This document shows, piece by piece, positions 1-8,029 of a stretch of DNA of 64,000 nucleotides. The DNA lies in assembly GCF_900113525.1 (NCBI RefSeq), contig NZ_FOPP01000003.1:372001-436000 (forward strand). The letters are read 5' to 3'. The DNA is from Pedobacter insulae (lineage in GTDB: Bacteria; Bacteroidota; Bacteroidia; Sphingobacteriales; Sphingobacteriaceae). The notes beneath the pieces are model-generated. The model did not search any database and was not told the origin of the DNA. It saw nothing but the letters and a program-made list of their open reading frames with translations. Positions within the stretch are counted from its first letter, which is position 1; every line of letters starts with the position of its first letter. A program made the position numbers and the translations under genes.

Positions 1-51
1 GAAGGTTTATTGATTGATGTTTTCAATCCTGCAAGAGAAGATTTTTTATAA
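1..51 (+). CDS. 3' end of a protein gene cut by the window edge
   Basis: Frame 1 is open from the first base and ends at TAA (49-51), giving the C-terminal peptide EGLLIDVFNPAREDFL. The rest of the gene lies outside the window, so the product cannot be named. It converges on the minus-strand gene ending at 57, five bases away. That this short open stretch is coding is inferred from its sensible composition and its fit against the next gene. Confidence 0.4.
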   Translation, partial: EGLLIDVFNPAREDFL

Positions 52-56
52 AAAAG

Positions 57-434
57 CTAAATAGCTGCCGGCTTTAATTTGCGAATACTAAAAAATCCAA
101 GTCCGCCAATAGCTAAAATAATTAATGGAACGTAGTCGTCTAAAGGACACTGCACGAGATAAAATTTTCTCTTGGTGCCTTGGTTAGCCGCATTCTTTTT
201 TTTATTTACCCTACAATTTGGATTGGTAGTCACTACTGTTACACAGAATACTGTACTTATCAGCACATTTGGGTTAGTGTTGTAATTCGTTTTTCCGCCG
301 TGTACCCCATTCTCTTGATAATGGATTCTTCCATTTGGCAATAAACAACCTGTTTGTTCTTGTCCGAATACATTGGTAAGGTTGCCGCTAACAATAGCCC
401 CCACTAGCAGTAGGCGTAACAAATATCGAAACAT
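57..434 (-). CDS. Small secreted protein with C-terminal sorting-signal-like tail
   Basis: I take the ATG at 434 as the start (125 aa), because an N-terminal signal peptide (MFRYLLRLLLVGAIVSG, then a cut near FGQ) begins there; the open frame runs further upstream but that part does not look like protein. The mature part is short, with several cysteines and a basic stretch (NKKKNAANQGTKRK). The C-terminus has a Cys-Pro-Leu-Asp motif, a hydrophobic helix (VPLIILAIGGLGFF) and basic residues (RKLK). That three-part tail resembles exosortase-type sorting signals, including the PID-CTERM type described in Bacteroidota; a plain C-terminal membrane anchor is the alternative. Function unknown. No exosortase gene is in the window. 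Confidence 0.6.
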   Translation of the reverse strand: MFRYLLRLLLVGAIVSGNLTNVFGQEQTGCLLPNGRIHYQENGVHGGKTNYNTNPNVLISTVFCVTVVTTNPNCRVNKKKNAANQGTKRKFYLVQCPLDDYVPLIILAIGGLGFFSIRKLKPAAI

Positions 435-516
435 ATTATATTGAGCGTTAATAGAATGGCAAGTTAAACAAAGTTGGCAGAAAATTTGCATAGTATTTTT
501 TAAAACACACACAAAC

Positions 517-933
517 ATGAAAAACCTCACCTTAATCCTCCTCTGCATCGCCTCACTAGGTTTGGCGTCTTGCCAAAAAGACACTATTATTAATCAAACT
601 ACACCGAACAGAACAATCGTTTTAGACGTAGCTTCATCGGCCTGGACTTTGACTTCCGACAACCTCACTTATTACACCATTTTAAATGTACCCGAAATAG
701 ATCAGTTTTCCTTAGACAATGAAGCAGTGTTGGTGTATATTTCGTATGACAATGGAGCTACTTATTTACAAATGCCATTTGTATACAACGTAGATGCTTA
801 CAGTACGGTAATTAGTAAAGGAAAAGTAGAAATAGATATTCAAAGCTCTGATAATCAAGCAACCCAACCTATTAAACCTACTGGAAACGTTAGGGTTAAA
901 GTAGTACTTATTGCTGCTGAAAACGTGACTTAA
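517..933 (+). CDS. Small lipoprotein of unknown function
   Basis: 138 aa. The N-terminus is a lipoprotein signal (MKNLTLILLCIASLGLASC) with lipobox LASC and Cys19 as the probable lipidated residue, so the protein is expected on the outer membrane or at the periplasmic face. The rest has alternating beta-strand character (a Trp-Thr-Leu region, then YYTILNVPEID and VRVKVVLIAA) without a domain I can name. The start is preceded by a CA-rich leader (502-516) that resembles those before the genes at 2812 and 4117. A hairpin terminator follows the stop. Similar short lipoproteins are common in Pedobacter-like genomes; I do not know a function. Confidence 0.7.
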   Translation: MKNLTLILLCIASLGLASCQKDTIINQTTPNRTIVLDVASSAWTLTSDNLTYYTILNVPEIDQFSLDNEAVLVYISYDNGATYLQMPFVYNVDAYSTVISKGKVEIDIQSSDNQATQPIKPTGNVRVKVVLIAAENVT

Positions 934-938
934 GATTT

Positions 939-1931
939 TTAAAACACTAAAAAACGACCAATGTTCGCCTGAACGTGGTCGTTTTTTTTATGCTCACCGC
1001 TATTGAGCTGCAGGCTGCGGATAGTAACCCCATTACGCTCCAACAATAACTCATCGAAAAAACCTTTATAATAAACTTCTTTAACTTCGAATCTCCTGCT
1101 ATTCCATGTGTTTTTAAGCTCAACCCATTCCGGATAAAATACTACATTTTTCGCAGTAGTTTTAATTCCTAGCTGTTCGGCTTCTGCATTCGTTAGCACT
1201 ACAGCATTTCCCAAAATCCTGGCAGTATAAATGGCAGATGGATTTTGGTAAGTATTAAATGGAGTATCGTTCTGCAACAGCTTTCCATCTTTCAAAATTA
1301 GTAATTGATCCGCTAAAAAGAGCCCATCAGTCGGATCGTGTGAAACCATGATGATCGTCACACCGGTTTCGCGAGCCAGGCGCTTAATATCTGCTCTTAA
1401 TTCATTTTTTAATAGGGAGTCGACCTGACTAAATGGTTCATCCAGTAATAAGATTTTAGTATCGCTCACCAGAGCTTTTGCAATGGCTACCCGTTGCTGT
1501 TCGCCCCCACTTAGCTCGATAACTTTTTTATCTTTTAGTTTGGTGATGTGTAAATGCTCCATCATCTCCATTGTTTTTGCTTGCTTAGCTGCGATATCAG
1601 TATTTGATAGCATGGAAGCTATGTTATCGTAAACTTTTGCATAAATGTTTAGCGAAAAATCTTGGGTTACCATCTTCATTTCTGGATGGCCCGGAATAAG
1701 CTGTTCATCAGGTCCCTTCACCTTGATGCCATTAAACTGGATCTCTCCGTCGTCTGGTTTTAGCAAGCCATAAATACATTTTAACAGGGTTGATTTACCA
1801 CTTCCACTTTCTCCAATGATGGCGACAATATCTCCCCTATTAATAGAAAAATTGATCTGCTGAATACCGGATACTTGTGTTTGCTGATATTGCTTGGATA
1901 GATTGTTAACGGTGATTATATGCTCATTCAC
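939..1931 (-). CDS. ABC transporter ATP-binding protein (orphan)
   Basis: 330 aa, starting at GTG. The N-terminal 230 residues form an ABC ATPase: Walker A GESGSGKS (40-47), signature LSGGEQQR, Walker B ILLLDEP and a switch His in VSHD. The last 90 or so residues resemble the extra C-terminal domain found in FbpC/PotA-type importers of iron, polyamines or similar solutes. No permease or binding protein gene is adjacent, so the partner must be elsewhere or the ATPase is shared. The gene converges on the lipoprotein at 517-933, whose terminator hairpin overlaps its 3' end. Substrate cannot be inferred. Confidence 0.8.
   Translation of the reverse strand: MNEHIITVNNLSKQYQQTQVSGIQQINFSINRGDIVAIIGESGSGKSTLLKCIYGLLKPDDGEIQFNGIKVKGPDEQLIPGHPEMKMVTQDFSLNIYAKVYDNIASMLSNTDIAAKQAKTMEMMEHLHITKLKDKKVIELSGGEQQRVAIAKALVSDTKILLLDEPFSQVDSLLKNELRADIKRLARETGVTIIMVSHDPTDGLFLADQLLILKDGKLLQNDTPFNTYQNPSAIYTARILGNAVVLTNAEAEQLGIKTTAKNVVFYPEWVELKNTWNSRRFEVKEVYYKGFFDELLLERNGVTIRSLQLNSGEHKKNDHVQANIGRFLVF
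949..987 (+). terminator. Hairpin terminator after the lipoprotein gene
   Basis: An A-rich stretch plus CGACCA (955-960) pairs with TGGTCG (976-981) followed by a T run to 989; inner bases TGTTC/GAACG extend the stem after a one-base bulge. It terminates the plus-strand lipoprotein and lies inside the last codons of the convergent ABC gene. Confidence 0.75.
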
Positions 1932-1948
1932 ACGGTAAAGATAATAAA

Positions 1949-1979
1949 AAAATCCTGCAAGCTTTCGCCGCAGGATTTT
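1949..1979 (-). terminator. Hairpin terminator after the barrel gene
   Basis: Stem AAAATCCTGC (1949-1958) with GCAGGATTTT (1970-1979), 11-nt loop, followed on the minus strand by a T run. It ends the sigma / anti-sigma / barrel transcription unit and separates it from the ABC ATPase gene. Confidence 0.8.
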
Positions 1980-2005
1980 CCTTCATTTGTGTGTTTGTGT
2001 GTTTA

Positions 2006-2812
2006 TTAATTAAGTCCGAAGGTTAAACCAAAAGCCATATTTTTTAATCCTTTTTGGGGAGCACTGTCAAACATATCGCTCGCATAGTATTTCGCAAAGA
2101 AAGCTAAACTACTCCATCCCACTCTAACAGTTCCTCCGTAGCGGAAAGGTGCAAAATTGTAATCATCCTTGATCTTTACTTTACCGGATTCCTCACTAAT
2201 TTGTTTTACTTTTCCGTTTAACAAGAAACCAACTTCCGGACCTATAACGAAATAAAAACGATTACCCTTGTTACTTTCACCAGTTCTGAATTCAAAATTT
2301 AAAGGAACATGCACATAGCTGCTTGAGAAACGATTTTTTGAATAATGAACAGGATCATTGGTGTAAGTTAGTTCAGGAACGTCCTTGACAATAGTAATAT
2401 CTTTCTTTAAGCGAATGTTTGTCCAATCGAAACCACCGGCGATATAGATTTTAAAGTTTGAGCCAAATCTGTAACCAAATTGCAGAACATCGAAAGATAC
2501 ATTACTCGTTTTACCCGCTCTATAATCTAAGAATTCATTGGTTGGAGAAAGGTCAAACTGCCCGTTATCTATCAACTTCGAAAAGCCAATATCTAAGCGT
2601 GTAAAGGTAACCCCACCTACAAAACGTGCTCTGTTTGGGTCAGGTCTTTTTACCGAATCGCGGTCTCTAGAAAAAACTACAGGACCAATGTTAATACTTT
2701 TACCATAATTTATTTTTTTAGTTTTGGTAGAATCCTCTTGTGCATTTCCACTTGTTCCTGTCAGAAAGGTAAGTCCGCTTACCAAAACTGCTGCTAATAT
2801 TAAAGATTTCAT
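2006..2812 (-). CDS. Outer-membrane beta-barrel protein
   Basis: 268 aa. A signal peptide (MKSLILAAVLVSGLTFLTG, cut near GNAQ) is followed by alternating amphipathic strands rich in Tyr, Phe and Gly (for example VSFDVLQFGYRFGSNFKIYI and FRYGGTVRVGWSSLAFFAKYY), and the protein ends in a strand-like segment (MAFGLTFGLN). This is the pattern of the porin-family or OmpA-like beta-barrels common in Bacteroidota. It lies 32 bp downstream of the anti-sigma-like gene, so it is probably the last gene of the sigma operon and may be a target or envelope partner of that regulator. Specific function unknown. Confidence 0.75.
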   Translation of the reverse strand: MKSLILAAVLVSGLTFLTGTSGNAQEDSTKTKKINYGKSINIGPVVFSRDRDSVKRPDPNRARFVGGVTFTRLDIGFSKLIDNGQFDLSPTNEFLDYRAGKTSNVSFDVLQFGYRFGSNFKIYIAGGFDWTNIRLKKDITIVKDVPELTYTNDPVHYSKNRFSSSYVHVPLNFEFRTGESNKGNRFYFVIGPEVGFLLNGKVKQISEESGKVKIKDDYNFAPFRYGGTVRVGWSSLAFFAKYYASDMFDSAPQKGLKNMAFGLTFGLN

Positions 2813-2844
2813 TTGTGTGTGTTTGTTTGGTTTATGTTTGTTGT

Positions 2845-3567
2845 CTATTTGTTCTTTTTATTAAATTTCAAGAAGCCGATGTTTATTCCTACTATCGATG
2901 AATTATCATCGTCGTCTGTGTTAAATCTTACTATCTTTTTATCTCTTTTGTCCACTTTGTCTACCACATAGTTTACAAGATCTCCCACATTCCTAAATCC
3001 TTTGCGCTCCTGTACGAGATCTGTTTCATTAATTACATTTGGTTCAACTTGTTGGTTATCAACCTGTGCAATTACAATTGGATTTTCGACTACCACAACC
3101 GGCAAAATATCTATCGGTTTTGGATCTGCTTGCTTAATGGGTAGACGAGCAAGCGTTTCAATCGGTTGCAAGCTTGCTTCATTATTTTTTACCGTTACCA
3201 CCGAAACTGCTTTTGCGCTGCTTGCTGCTGTTGGAACGAAATTGGCTTTTTCAACTTTTTCGTTAACGCCAGAGCTAGCGGTTACCTCGATCGTATTCGA
3301 CAATTCCTGTTCAACAGGTTTAGTAACTGCAACCGTTGCATCGTCTAGGCGAAGTTGTATCTTTTCTGTTTTTTGAAAAGCCAGCATGGCGGTAAATGCA
3401 ATGGCTACACTCGCAGCTGCCACCCAATATATAGGCAAAATACGTTTAGGTTTTGGTGCTAATTGAGTTTCAATCTTATCCCATAAATTTGCAGACGGTT
3501 CAATTTCAGCGTCTATAAATTTGTCTCTAAACAATTTATCAAAATCTTTATCCGGCATGTGTTGCAT
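2845..3567 (-). CDS. Single-pass membrane protein, probable anti-sigma factor
   Basis: About 240 aa. One membrane helix (ILPIYWVAAASVAIAFTAML, near residues 43-63) separates a short charged N-terminal part (DFDKLFRDKF, SANLWDKIETQL) from a long Thr/Val/Glu-rich part. It overlaps the 3' end of the ECF sigma gene by about 20 bp, the usual position of an anti-sigma factor. Sequence similarity to named anti-sigma families is not obvious, so this role rests on position and topology. I choose ATG 3567 because GGAGGG lies 8 nt upstream; ATG 3558 is the alternative. An upstream TTG (3573) is less likely. Confidence 0.7.
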   Translation of the reverse strand: MQHMPDKDFDKLFRDKFIDAEIEPSANLWDKIETQLAPKPKRILPIYWVAAASVAIAFTAMLAFQKTEKIQLRLDDATVAVTKPVEQELSNTIEVTASSGVNEKVEKANFVPTAASSAKAVSVVTVKNNEASLQPIETLARLPIKQADPKPIDILPVVVVENPIVIAQVDNQQVEPNVINETDLVQERKGFRNVGDLVNYVVDKVDKRDKKIVRFNTDDDDNSSIVGINIGFLKFNKKNK

Positions 3568-4117
3568 AACCAAAGCCCTCCATTTTTATAATTTCCTGTT
3601 GCAATATTGCTCTCGCTCTCGACAGCTGAGATTTACTAGCGCCTTCCGAGATACCTAATGTTTCTGCGATCTCCTTGTGAGAGTATCCTTCTATAATGTA
3701 CATGTTAAACACCATGCGATAACCATCGGCTAATTTTTGTATAACCTTCATCAAATCTTGCATACCAAGACTGCTGAAATCAAACCCTTGTGATGGTTGT
3801 TCGTAAGCATCCTCTATCGGAACTACATTTAACATCCGTAAATTTTTACGATAGCTTTCAATCGCCGTGTTAACCATTATTCTACGAATCCAGCCCTCAA
3901 ATGATCCCTCTCCACGATACTCTTTAACCTTCTGGAAAACCTTAACATATCCCATTTGTAATACGTCCTCGGCTTCCATTCTATCTTTGGCGTAGCGCAT
4001 ACAAACAGCCATCATCTTCGATGCAGTTTGCTTATAAAGCATTTCCTGCATTTGCCGATTGCCTGCTTTGCAGCCCTCCATCAAATCATCAATTGTATAT
4101 GTTTTAGTCACCTTCAT
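3548..4117 (-). CDS. ECF-type RNA polymerase sigma factor
   Basis: 189 aa, the usual length for the family. Region 2 is visible as the helix-rich part with EAEDVLQMGYVKVFQKV and FEGWIRRIMVNTAIESYRK (residues about 48-95); region 4 follows with GYRMVFNMYIIEGYSHKEIAETLGISEGASKSQLSRAR (about 132-169), containing the helix-turn-helix. It directs RNA polymerase to a specific set of promoters, typically for envelope functions. The anti-sigma-like gene overlaps its 3' end and a barrel gene follows. The start at 4117 is preceded by a CA-rich leader (TACAAACAAACA on the minus strand). The signal is unknown. Confidence 0.9.
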   Translation of the reverse strand: MKVTKTYTIDDLMEGCKAGNRQMQEMLYKQTASKMMAVCMRYAKDRMEAEDVLQMGYVKVFQKVKEYRGEGSFEGWIRRIMVNTAIESYRKNLRMLNVVPIEDAYEQPSQGFDFSSLGMQDLMKVIQKLADGYRMVFNMYIIEGYSHKEIAETLGISEGASKSQLSRARAILQQEIIKMEGFGYATHAG

Positions 4118-4188
4118 TGTTTGTTTGTATAGGGTAGATGAACCCTAGCGGTAAAAGGTTGCATGAGCTTGAAAAAATAAACTTTGAT

Positions 4189-4221
4189 AACTTTGACAAT
4201 TTTTAAAAGATTGTCAAAGTT
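4189..4221 (-). terminator. 12-bp hairpin at the end of the 4214 gene
   Basis: AACTTTGACAAT (4189-4200) pairs exactly with ATTGTCAAAGTT (4210-4221), 9-nt loop. It overlaps the stop codon of the minus-strand gene 4214-5329. The T run comes only about 10 nt after the stem on the minus strand, so it is a plausible but not ideal terminator. The half-site AACTTTGA occurs once more just outside (4180-4187). Confidence 0.5.
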
Positions 4222-5329
4222 TAAAGTTTTCCTTATAAGTCAAAAATAACGAATGGTTAAATTCTAAGTTCTTGGCAGTATTATTCAGGTCTACATGAGG
4301 TTCAAATCGAACATCCAAGTACAGTTTCGGAACCAGTTCCTTTTGATATCTGTATCTTACTGCTAAAATGTTTCTGTTACTTTGTTTAAAACCGTGATCA
4401 TACACGGTTTCTGAGACCGATTGATAAAGAGGCATTCCTTTAATTGTTATAAAATTATTTCCTTTCCAATAAGAAGCAACAAGTTCGCCCCATTTGGTAA
4501 CAATACCAGCATTTAACCATAAACCGAAACCACCTTGATAAGCCCTCACTTTGGTTGGAGAAAAATCTTTATATACTGAGATATAATTGTCAGTATAAAT
4601 TTCCTTTACATTTAAACCAATGGTTTTATGGAATTTTAATCCGGTTGCTCCATTGAACAAAGTAGTTAAAGGGATTTCCTTTAACACGTCGATTTGTCCG
4701 CCTTGATGATAGGCTAAAAATTGCGCAGGAATACTCAACTTCCAGGACGCATTCCGCAGTAAAGTCGCCTCGGTAATTAATCCGCCAACAATTTCCTCTT
4801 TTGCAGCCTCACCTTTATAAATCATTTTTTGCCAGGCTATCCAGCTATCTAACTTAAAATTTTCTCTTTCAACCAGCAGTTGCGTTCCATATTCGACTGG
4901 TGTTGTTATTTTACGCTCAAAATTATAAAGGGGTTCAATATAGTTGTGTTGGATATTGCCTTCTAGCGCTCCAAAAATTAAAGTCAAGTTTCTTTTTTTG
5001 TACTTTAAACTAAATAGTGGCTTGGCCTCATGCAATCCTTCCTCGCCGAAATCCTTCCGTAAGTAGGCCCCTACAGAAATGGCTAAATTCGGATGGGCAT
5101 AGTAAACTAATTGGGGTTCTAACTGCGTTCCATATAAGGTATAGCCGTCGTGAAACTTGTTCGAATATTCGTAATTTCTCACATAATTAAATGTATAGAA
5201 ATTAAAATGGAGTGTTTTGTTCAGACTATCGGATGGCCTGATGCGATTAAAAATCTCACTGTTGTTAAACTGGGCTTTTGATAACAACGGGATTAGAAAA
5301 GTAATTAGAACAAGTAGAATTTTCTTCAT
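4214..5329 (-). CDS. Secreted protein, probable outer-membrane barrel
   Basis: 371 aa. Signal peptide MKKILLVLITFLIPLLSKAQ, then a long series of alternating amphipathic strands with aromatic ends (FNFYTFNYVRNYEY, PQLVYYAHPNLAISVGAYLR, LLVERENFKLDSWIAWQKM, VRAYQGGFGLWLNAGI, ILAVRYRYQKEL), ending HSLFLTYKENFKL. This suggests an outer-membrane beta-barrel of roughly 14-18 strands. No domain family is recognised. A -7 motif (TACTTTTG on the minus strand, 5347-5354) lies 17 nt before the ATG, so it may have its own promoter. Function unknown. Confidence 0.65.
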   Translation of the reverse strand: MKKILLVLITFLIPLLSKAQFNNSEIFNRIRPSDSLNKTLHFNFYTFNYVRNYEYSNKFHDGYTLYGTQLEPQLVYYAHPNLAISVGAYLRKDFGEEGLHEAKPLFSLKYKKRNLTLIFGALEGNIQHNYIEPLYNFERKITTPVEYGTQLLVERENFKLDSWIAWQKMIYKGEAAKEEIVGGLITEATLLRNASWKLSIPAQFLAYHQGGQIDVLKEIPLTTLFNGATGLKFHKTIGLNVKEIYTDNYISVYKDFSPTKVRAYQGGFGLWLNAGIVTKWGELVASYWKGNNFITIKGMPLYQSVSETVYDHGFKQSNRNILAVRYRYQKELVPKLYLDVRFEPHVDLNNTAKNLEFNHSLFLTYKENFKL

Positions 5330-5359
5330 TGGATTTAATGTCCTAACAAAAGTACGAGA

Positions 5360-5929
5360 TTATTCTGTCCATTCACAGCGGGAAGTCAATTGCTTCCAAA
5401 CGCCGTCATGTTTCTCAAATACTTGCAATTCCCCCTTTGACTCTCCTCCAGCACAAATCTTATCCATGTAAAATAAGCAAAAGCTATAGTTTCTGAGAAA
5501 AATTGGTGCCGAAAAATTATGATAGCATCCACCAAATTTCTTCTTAAAAAACTTTATTTCTCTTTGACGGTTTTTTATCGATTTCGAATTGGCTTTCACA
5601 AAATTTTCCTCTAAAAATCGAATATTACTTGGCAAAATTGTTCTCCAACTGGTTACCTTTGGGAATTCTATCTCATTCGCAATCTGTGCTAATTCTTCAT
5701 TATTGAAGCTGAGGCTGTCATCAACGGTGTAAAGAAAACAAGTATATTTTGGAACATTTACCAAGGTAAAAGCAGGATCAGCAAGTTCTTTCTTTTTAAC
5801 ATTAGTTAAAAACTCAACTGCCTCTTTAATATATTTCTTGGCCTCAGTACTTGTGGTCAAAGATTCTTGCGCAGGAAGCTTAAACCCAACAGAAATCACC
5901 AAAAATAGAGCAAACAAAGTCCTAATCAT
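5360..5929 (-). CDS. Secreted protein of unknown function, last gene of the heme cluster
   Basis: 189 aa with a signal peptide (MIRTLFALFLVISVGFKLPAQ). The mature part contains several cysteines (YTCFLYTVDDS, GGCYHNFSAPIF, YSFCLFYMDKICAGGESKG, SRCEWTE), a charged helix (KNRQREIKFFKKKFG) and a hydrophobic core. I recognise no family. Its start overlaps the end of hemJ by 8 bp, so it is probably translated together with the heme genes. Whether it has anything to do with heme is unknown; it lacks a CXXCH heme-binding motif. Confidence 0.65.
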   Translation of the reverse strand: MIRTLFALFLVISVGFKLPAQESLTTSTEAKKYIKEAVEFLTNVKKKELADPAFTLVNVPKYTCFLYTVDDSLSFNNEELAQIANEIEFPKVTSWRTILPSNIRFLEENFVKANSKSIKNRQREIKFFKKKFGGCYHNFSAPIFLRNYSFCLFYMDKICAGGESKGELQVFEKHDGVWKQLTSRCEWTE

Positions 5930-6470
5930 GGCTTTTTTCTCTATAACGTTTGTAAATTTTAACCGCTGTCATAATGACAACAGAAAATGCAACTAAACCA
6001 ATTAAACCATACACCCAATTTACGGCGCTTTTTAAAATTACGGTGAATACGATTGCTACCAGCAAGATGGTAGCAACCTCGTTCCATAAACGAAGTTGAT
6101 TGGAAGAGAACTTGAATATTCCTCTTCGTAGCTGTTTCATAATTTTTTGACAGATGAAATGATAAATAATCAACAGCCCTACGAAGCCAAGTTTCACCTG
6201 CATCCAATCCACCTTTAAGTAGGCTGGGTTTAAATATAACATCATTCCGCCTGCAGCTATTGTTAATATCATAGCAGGTATGGTAATGATATTCCAGAGT
6301 CTGCCTTCTATTTTCGCGAATTCCCTCTGTAATATGTTCTTTTCTACCTCCGGCTTGTCATTGGCTTCGGTATGATAAATAAATAAGCGAACACCATAGA
6401 ACAAACCGGCCATCCAACTCACGACGAAGATGATGTGTACCGCTAGAAAATATCTATAGTATTCCTCCAT
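5922..6470 (-). CDS. hemJ: HemJ-type protoporphyrinogen IX oxidase
   Basis: 182 aa integral membrane protein with about five hydrophobic segments. The family (UPF0093/HemJ) oxidises protoporphyrinogen IX to protoporphyrin IX, the next-to-last step of heme synthesis, and replaces HemG or HemY in many bacteria. Conserved His12 in LAVHIIFVVSWMAGLFYGVR and Lys93 in DWMQVKLGFVG match residues known to be essential in the family. The gene follows hemE after 7 bp and overlaps the secreted-protein gene downstream. Context in a heme cluster supports the call strongly. Ferrochelatase and the coproporphyrinogen oxidase gene are not in the window. Confidence 0.9.
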   Translation of the reverse strand: MEEYYRYFLAVHIIFVVSWMAGLFYGVRLFIYHTEANDKPEVEKNILQREFAKIEGRLWNIITIPAMILTIAAGGMMLYLNPAYLKVDWMQVKLGFVGLLIIYHFICQKIMKQLRRGIFKFSSNQLRLWNEVATILLVAIVFTVILKSAVNWVYGLIGLVAFSVVIMTAVKIYKRYREKSHD

Positions 6471-6477
6471 TTTTATC

Positions 6478-7503
6478 TCAATACCTAAACTCTTTTACTA
6501 CGTCGATTGCATATTTCACATTATCGAAAGGAATATCAGGCATGATACCGTGGCCTAAGTTAAATATAAATCCTCGCTCACCTCTCATGCGTTCAAATAG
6601 CTGCAAAATATGTTTTTTGATAACGGGTTTATCCGCATATAAGATATGTGGGTCCAGGTTTCCCTGTACGGCAATTCCGTTTGGCAAAGCATTCTTGATA
6701 TTCAACAAATCAGCGTTCCAGTCTACCGAAATTACATCAGGTTTGGCGGTTGCCATAATCGGCGCAAAAACCGAACTTCCTTTACAGAAAGAAATTACCG
6801 GAACGTTCGTTCTGTTTAACCCTGCAATAATCTGTTGGTTATACTGATGAGAAAATTCTTGATAATCGTTCCAGGATAAGGCCAATGCCCAACTGTCGAA
6901 TAACTGAACGGCATTTACGCCCGCAGCAATCTGCAAGTTTAAATAATCGGTCGTCACTTTGGCTATTTTTGCTAATAGGCGATGTGCCAGTTCAGGATGA
7001 TTATGCATCAAAAGCTTTGTTAGCTTAAAATCTTTTGAAGATCCCCCTTCCACTAAGTAACTCATCACCGTGAAAGGTGCACCCGCAAATCCGATCAACG
7101 GAATAGTATTATCCAGACGTTGCTGGATCACTTTTATTGCATCAGCTACATATTGCAAGCGATCAATAACATCAGTTGCTAAGTTATCGATATCCTGAGC
7201 ATTTCTAATCGGATTAGCGAATTTCGGGCCTACTCCTTGTGTGAAGCTCAAATCGCCACCCATAGCCTCTCCTGTTACCAAAATATCACAAAACAATATT
7301 GCGGCATCGATCCCTAGTAAGTCCACCGGTAGCATGGTTACATCTGCTGCAATTTCAGGATTTTTGCACATCTCCAAAAAAGAGTACTTGTTTTTAATTT
7401 CCCAATATTGTGGCATAAATCGACCCGCCTGGCGCATCATCCATACTGGAGGACGTTCTGTAGATTTTGAAAATGCGGCGTCTAAAAATAGATTGTTCTT
7501 CAT
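6478..7503 (-). CDS. hemE: Uroporphyrinogen decarboxylase
   Basis: 341 aa from ATG 7503, the expected length; an upstream in-frame TTG (7518) would overlap the previous gene and is not needed. The enzyme decarboxylates the four acetate side chains of uroporphyrinogen III to give coproporphyrinogen III. Family motifs are clear: PPVWMMRQAGRFMPQYW near the N-terminus (substrate-binding Arg and Gly residues), LFCDILV, GFAGAPFTVMSYLVEGG, and GNLDPHILY plus FNLGHGIMPDIP near the C-terminus. It lies between the TPR-like gene (7 bp) and hemJ (7 bp) in the heme cluster. Confidence 0.97.
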   Translation of the reverse strand: MKNNLFLDAAFSKSTERPPVWMMRQAGRFMPQYWEIKNKYSFLEMCKNPEIAADVTMLPVDLLGIDAAILFCDILVTGEAMGGDLSFTQGVGPKFANPIRNAQDIDNLATDVIDRLQYVADAIKVIQQRLDNTIPLIGFAGAPFTVMSYLVEGGSSKDFKLTKLLMHNHPELAHRLLAKIAKVTTDYLNLQIAAGVNAVQLFDSWALALSWNDYQEFSHQYNQQIIAGLNRTNVPVISFCKGSSVFAPIMATAKPDVISVDWNADLLNIKNALPNGIAVQGNLDPHILYADKPVIKKHILQLFERMRGERGFIFNLGHGIMPDIPFDNVKYAIDVVKEFRY

Positions 7504-7510
7504 TCTGATG

Positions 7511-8029
7511 TTAGGCAAAGCTATTCGCTTCTTTCTCTATAATTTTAATAATTTCTTGTGCTCTGGTGCTTGTTGCTAATTCTTTGGCTTTCTCTATATA
7601 TGTTTTTGCACGTTCTGCATCCTTTTTTCGCAGAGCGAGATTAGCTAAATGAATTAAAACGAAAGCTTTATCATTTTTTCCACCCAAAGGGAAACGGCTT
7701 GCAATTTGAAAATGAAACTCAGCCGTTTCAAAATCCTCGCGCTGTAATGCAATATTTGCACGCATAAACTCATAATATCCCCGTCTGTTCTTTGCCAGTC
7801 GATCTGGGTTTGCGATTTCGGAAAGAACCTTTTCGGCACGATCATAATTGGCATCTTTAAAATATTTAGATGCCAATAGCACAGAACTCTGTTTGTAATG
7901 GGAATACAGGACAAAGATTAAAAGAAAGCCAGCAATTGCTGCCAGCTGATACTGCATAAAATATAAACTTACCAATGCAGACAGGGCAAAAACTCCCATT
8001 AAAGCATATCTACCCTTTGCGTTATACAT
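7511..8029 (-). CDS. Membrane-anchored TPR-like protein
   Basis: 172 aa. Two hydrophobic segments lie at residues about 8-24 and 28-43 (YALMGVFALSALVSLYF, LAAIAGFLLIFVLY). The rest is helical with repeat character typical of tetratricopeptide proteins: KYFKDANYDRAEKVLSEI, YYEFMRANIALQREDFETAEF, AFVLIHLANLALRKKDAERAK. Such proteins usually hold other proteins together at the membrane. Its start overlaps the response-regulator stop by 8 bp and hemE follows 7 bp later, so it is likely made together with the two-component system and HemE. Direct function unknown; it could be an assembly or accessory factor. Confidence 0.75.
   Translation of the reverse strand: MYNAKGRYALMGVFALSALVSLYFMQYQLAAIAGFLLIFVLYSHYKQSSVLLASKYFKDANYDRAEKVLSEIANPDRLAKNRRGYYEFMRANIALQREDFETAEFHFQIASRFPLGGKNDKAFVLIHLANLALRKKDAERAKTYIEKAKELATSTRAQEIIKIIEKEANSFA

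Noticed and set aside
1924..1992. Short minus-strand ORF after a CA-rich leader (MKENPAAKACRIFLLS...)
   Set aside because: It covers the terminator hairpin at 1949-1979; the leader copy is more likely a repeat of the motif than a gene start.
3002..3376. 124-aa plus-strand frame opposite the anti-sigma-like gene
   Set aside because: Low-complexity Thr/Ala-rich shadow of the real gene.
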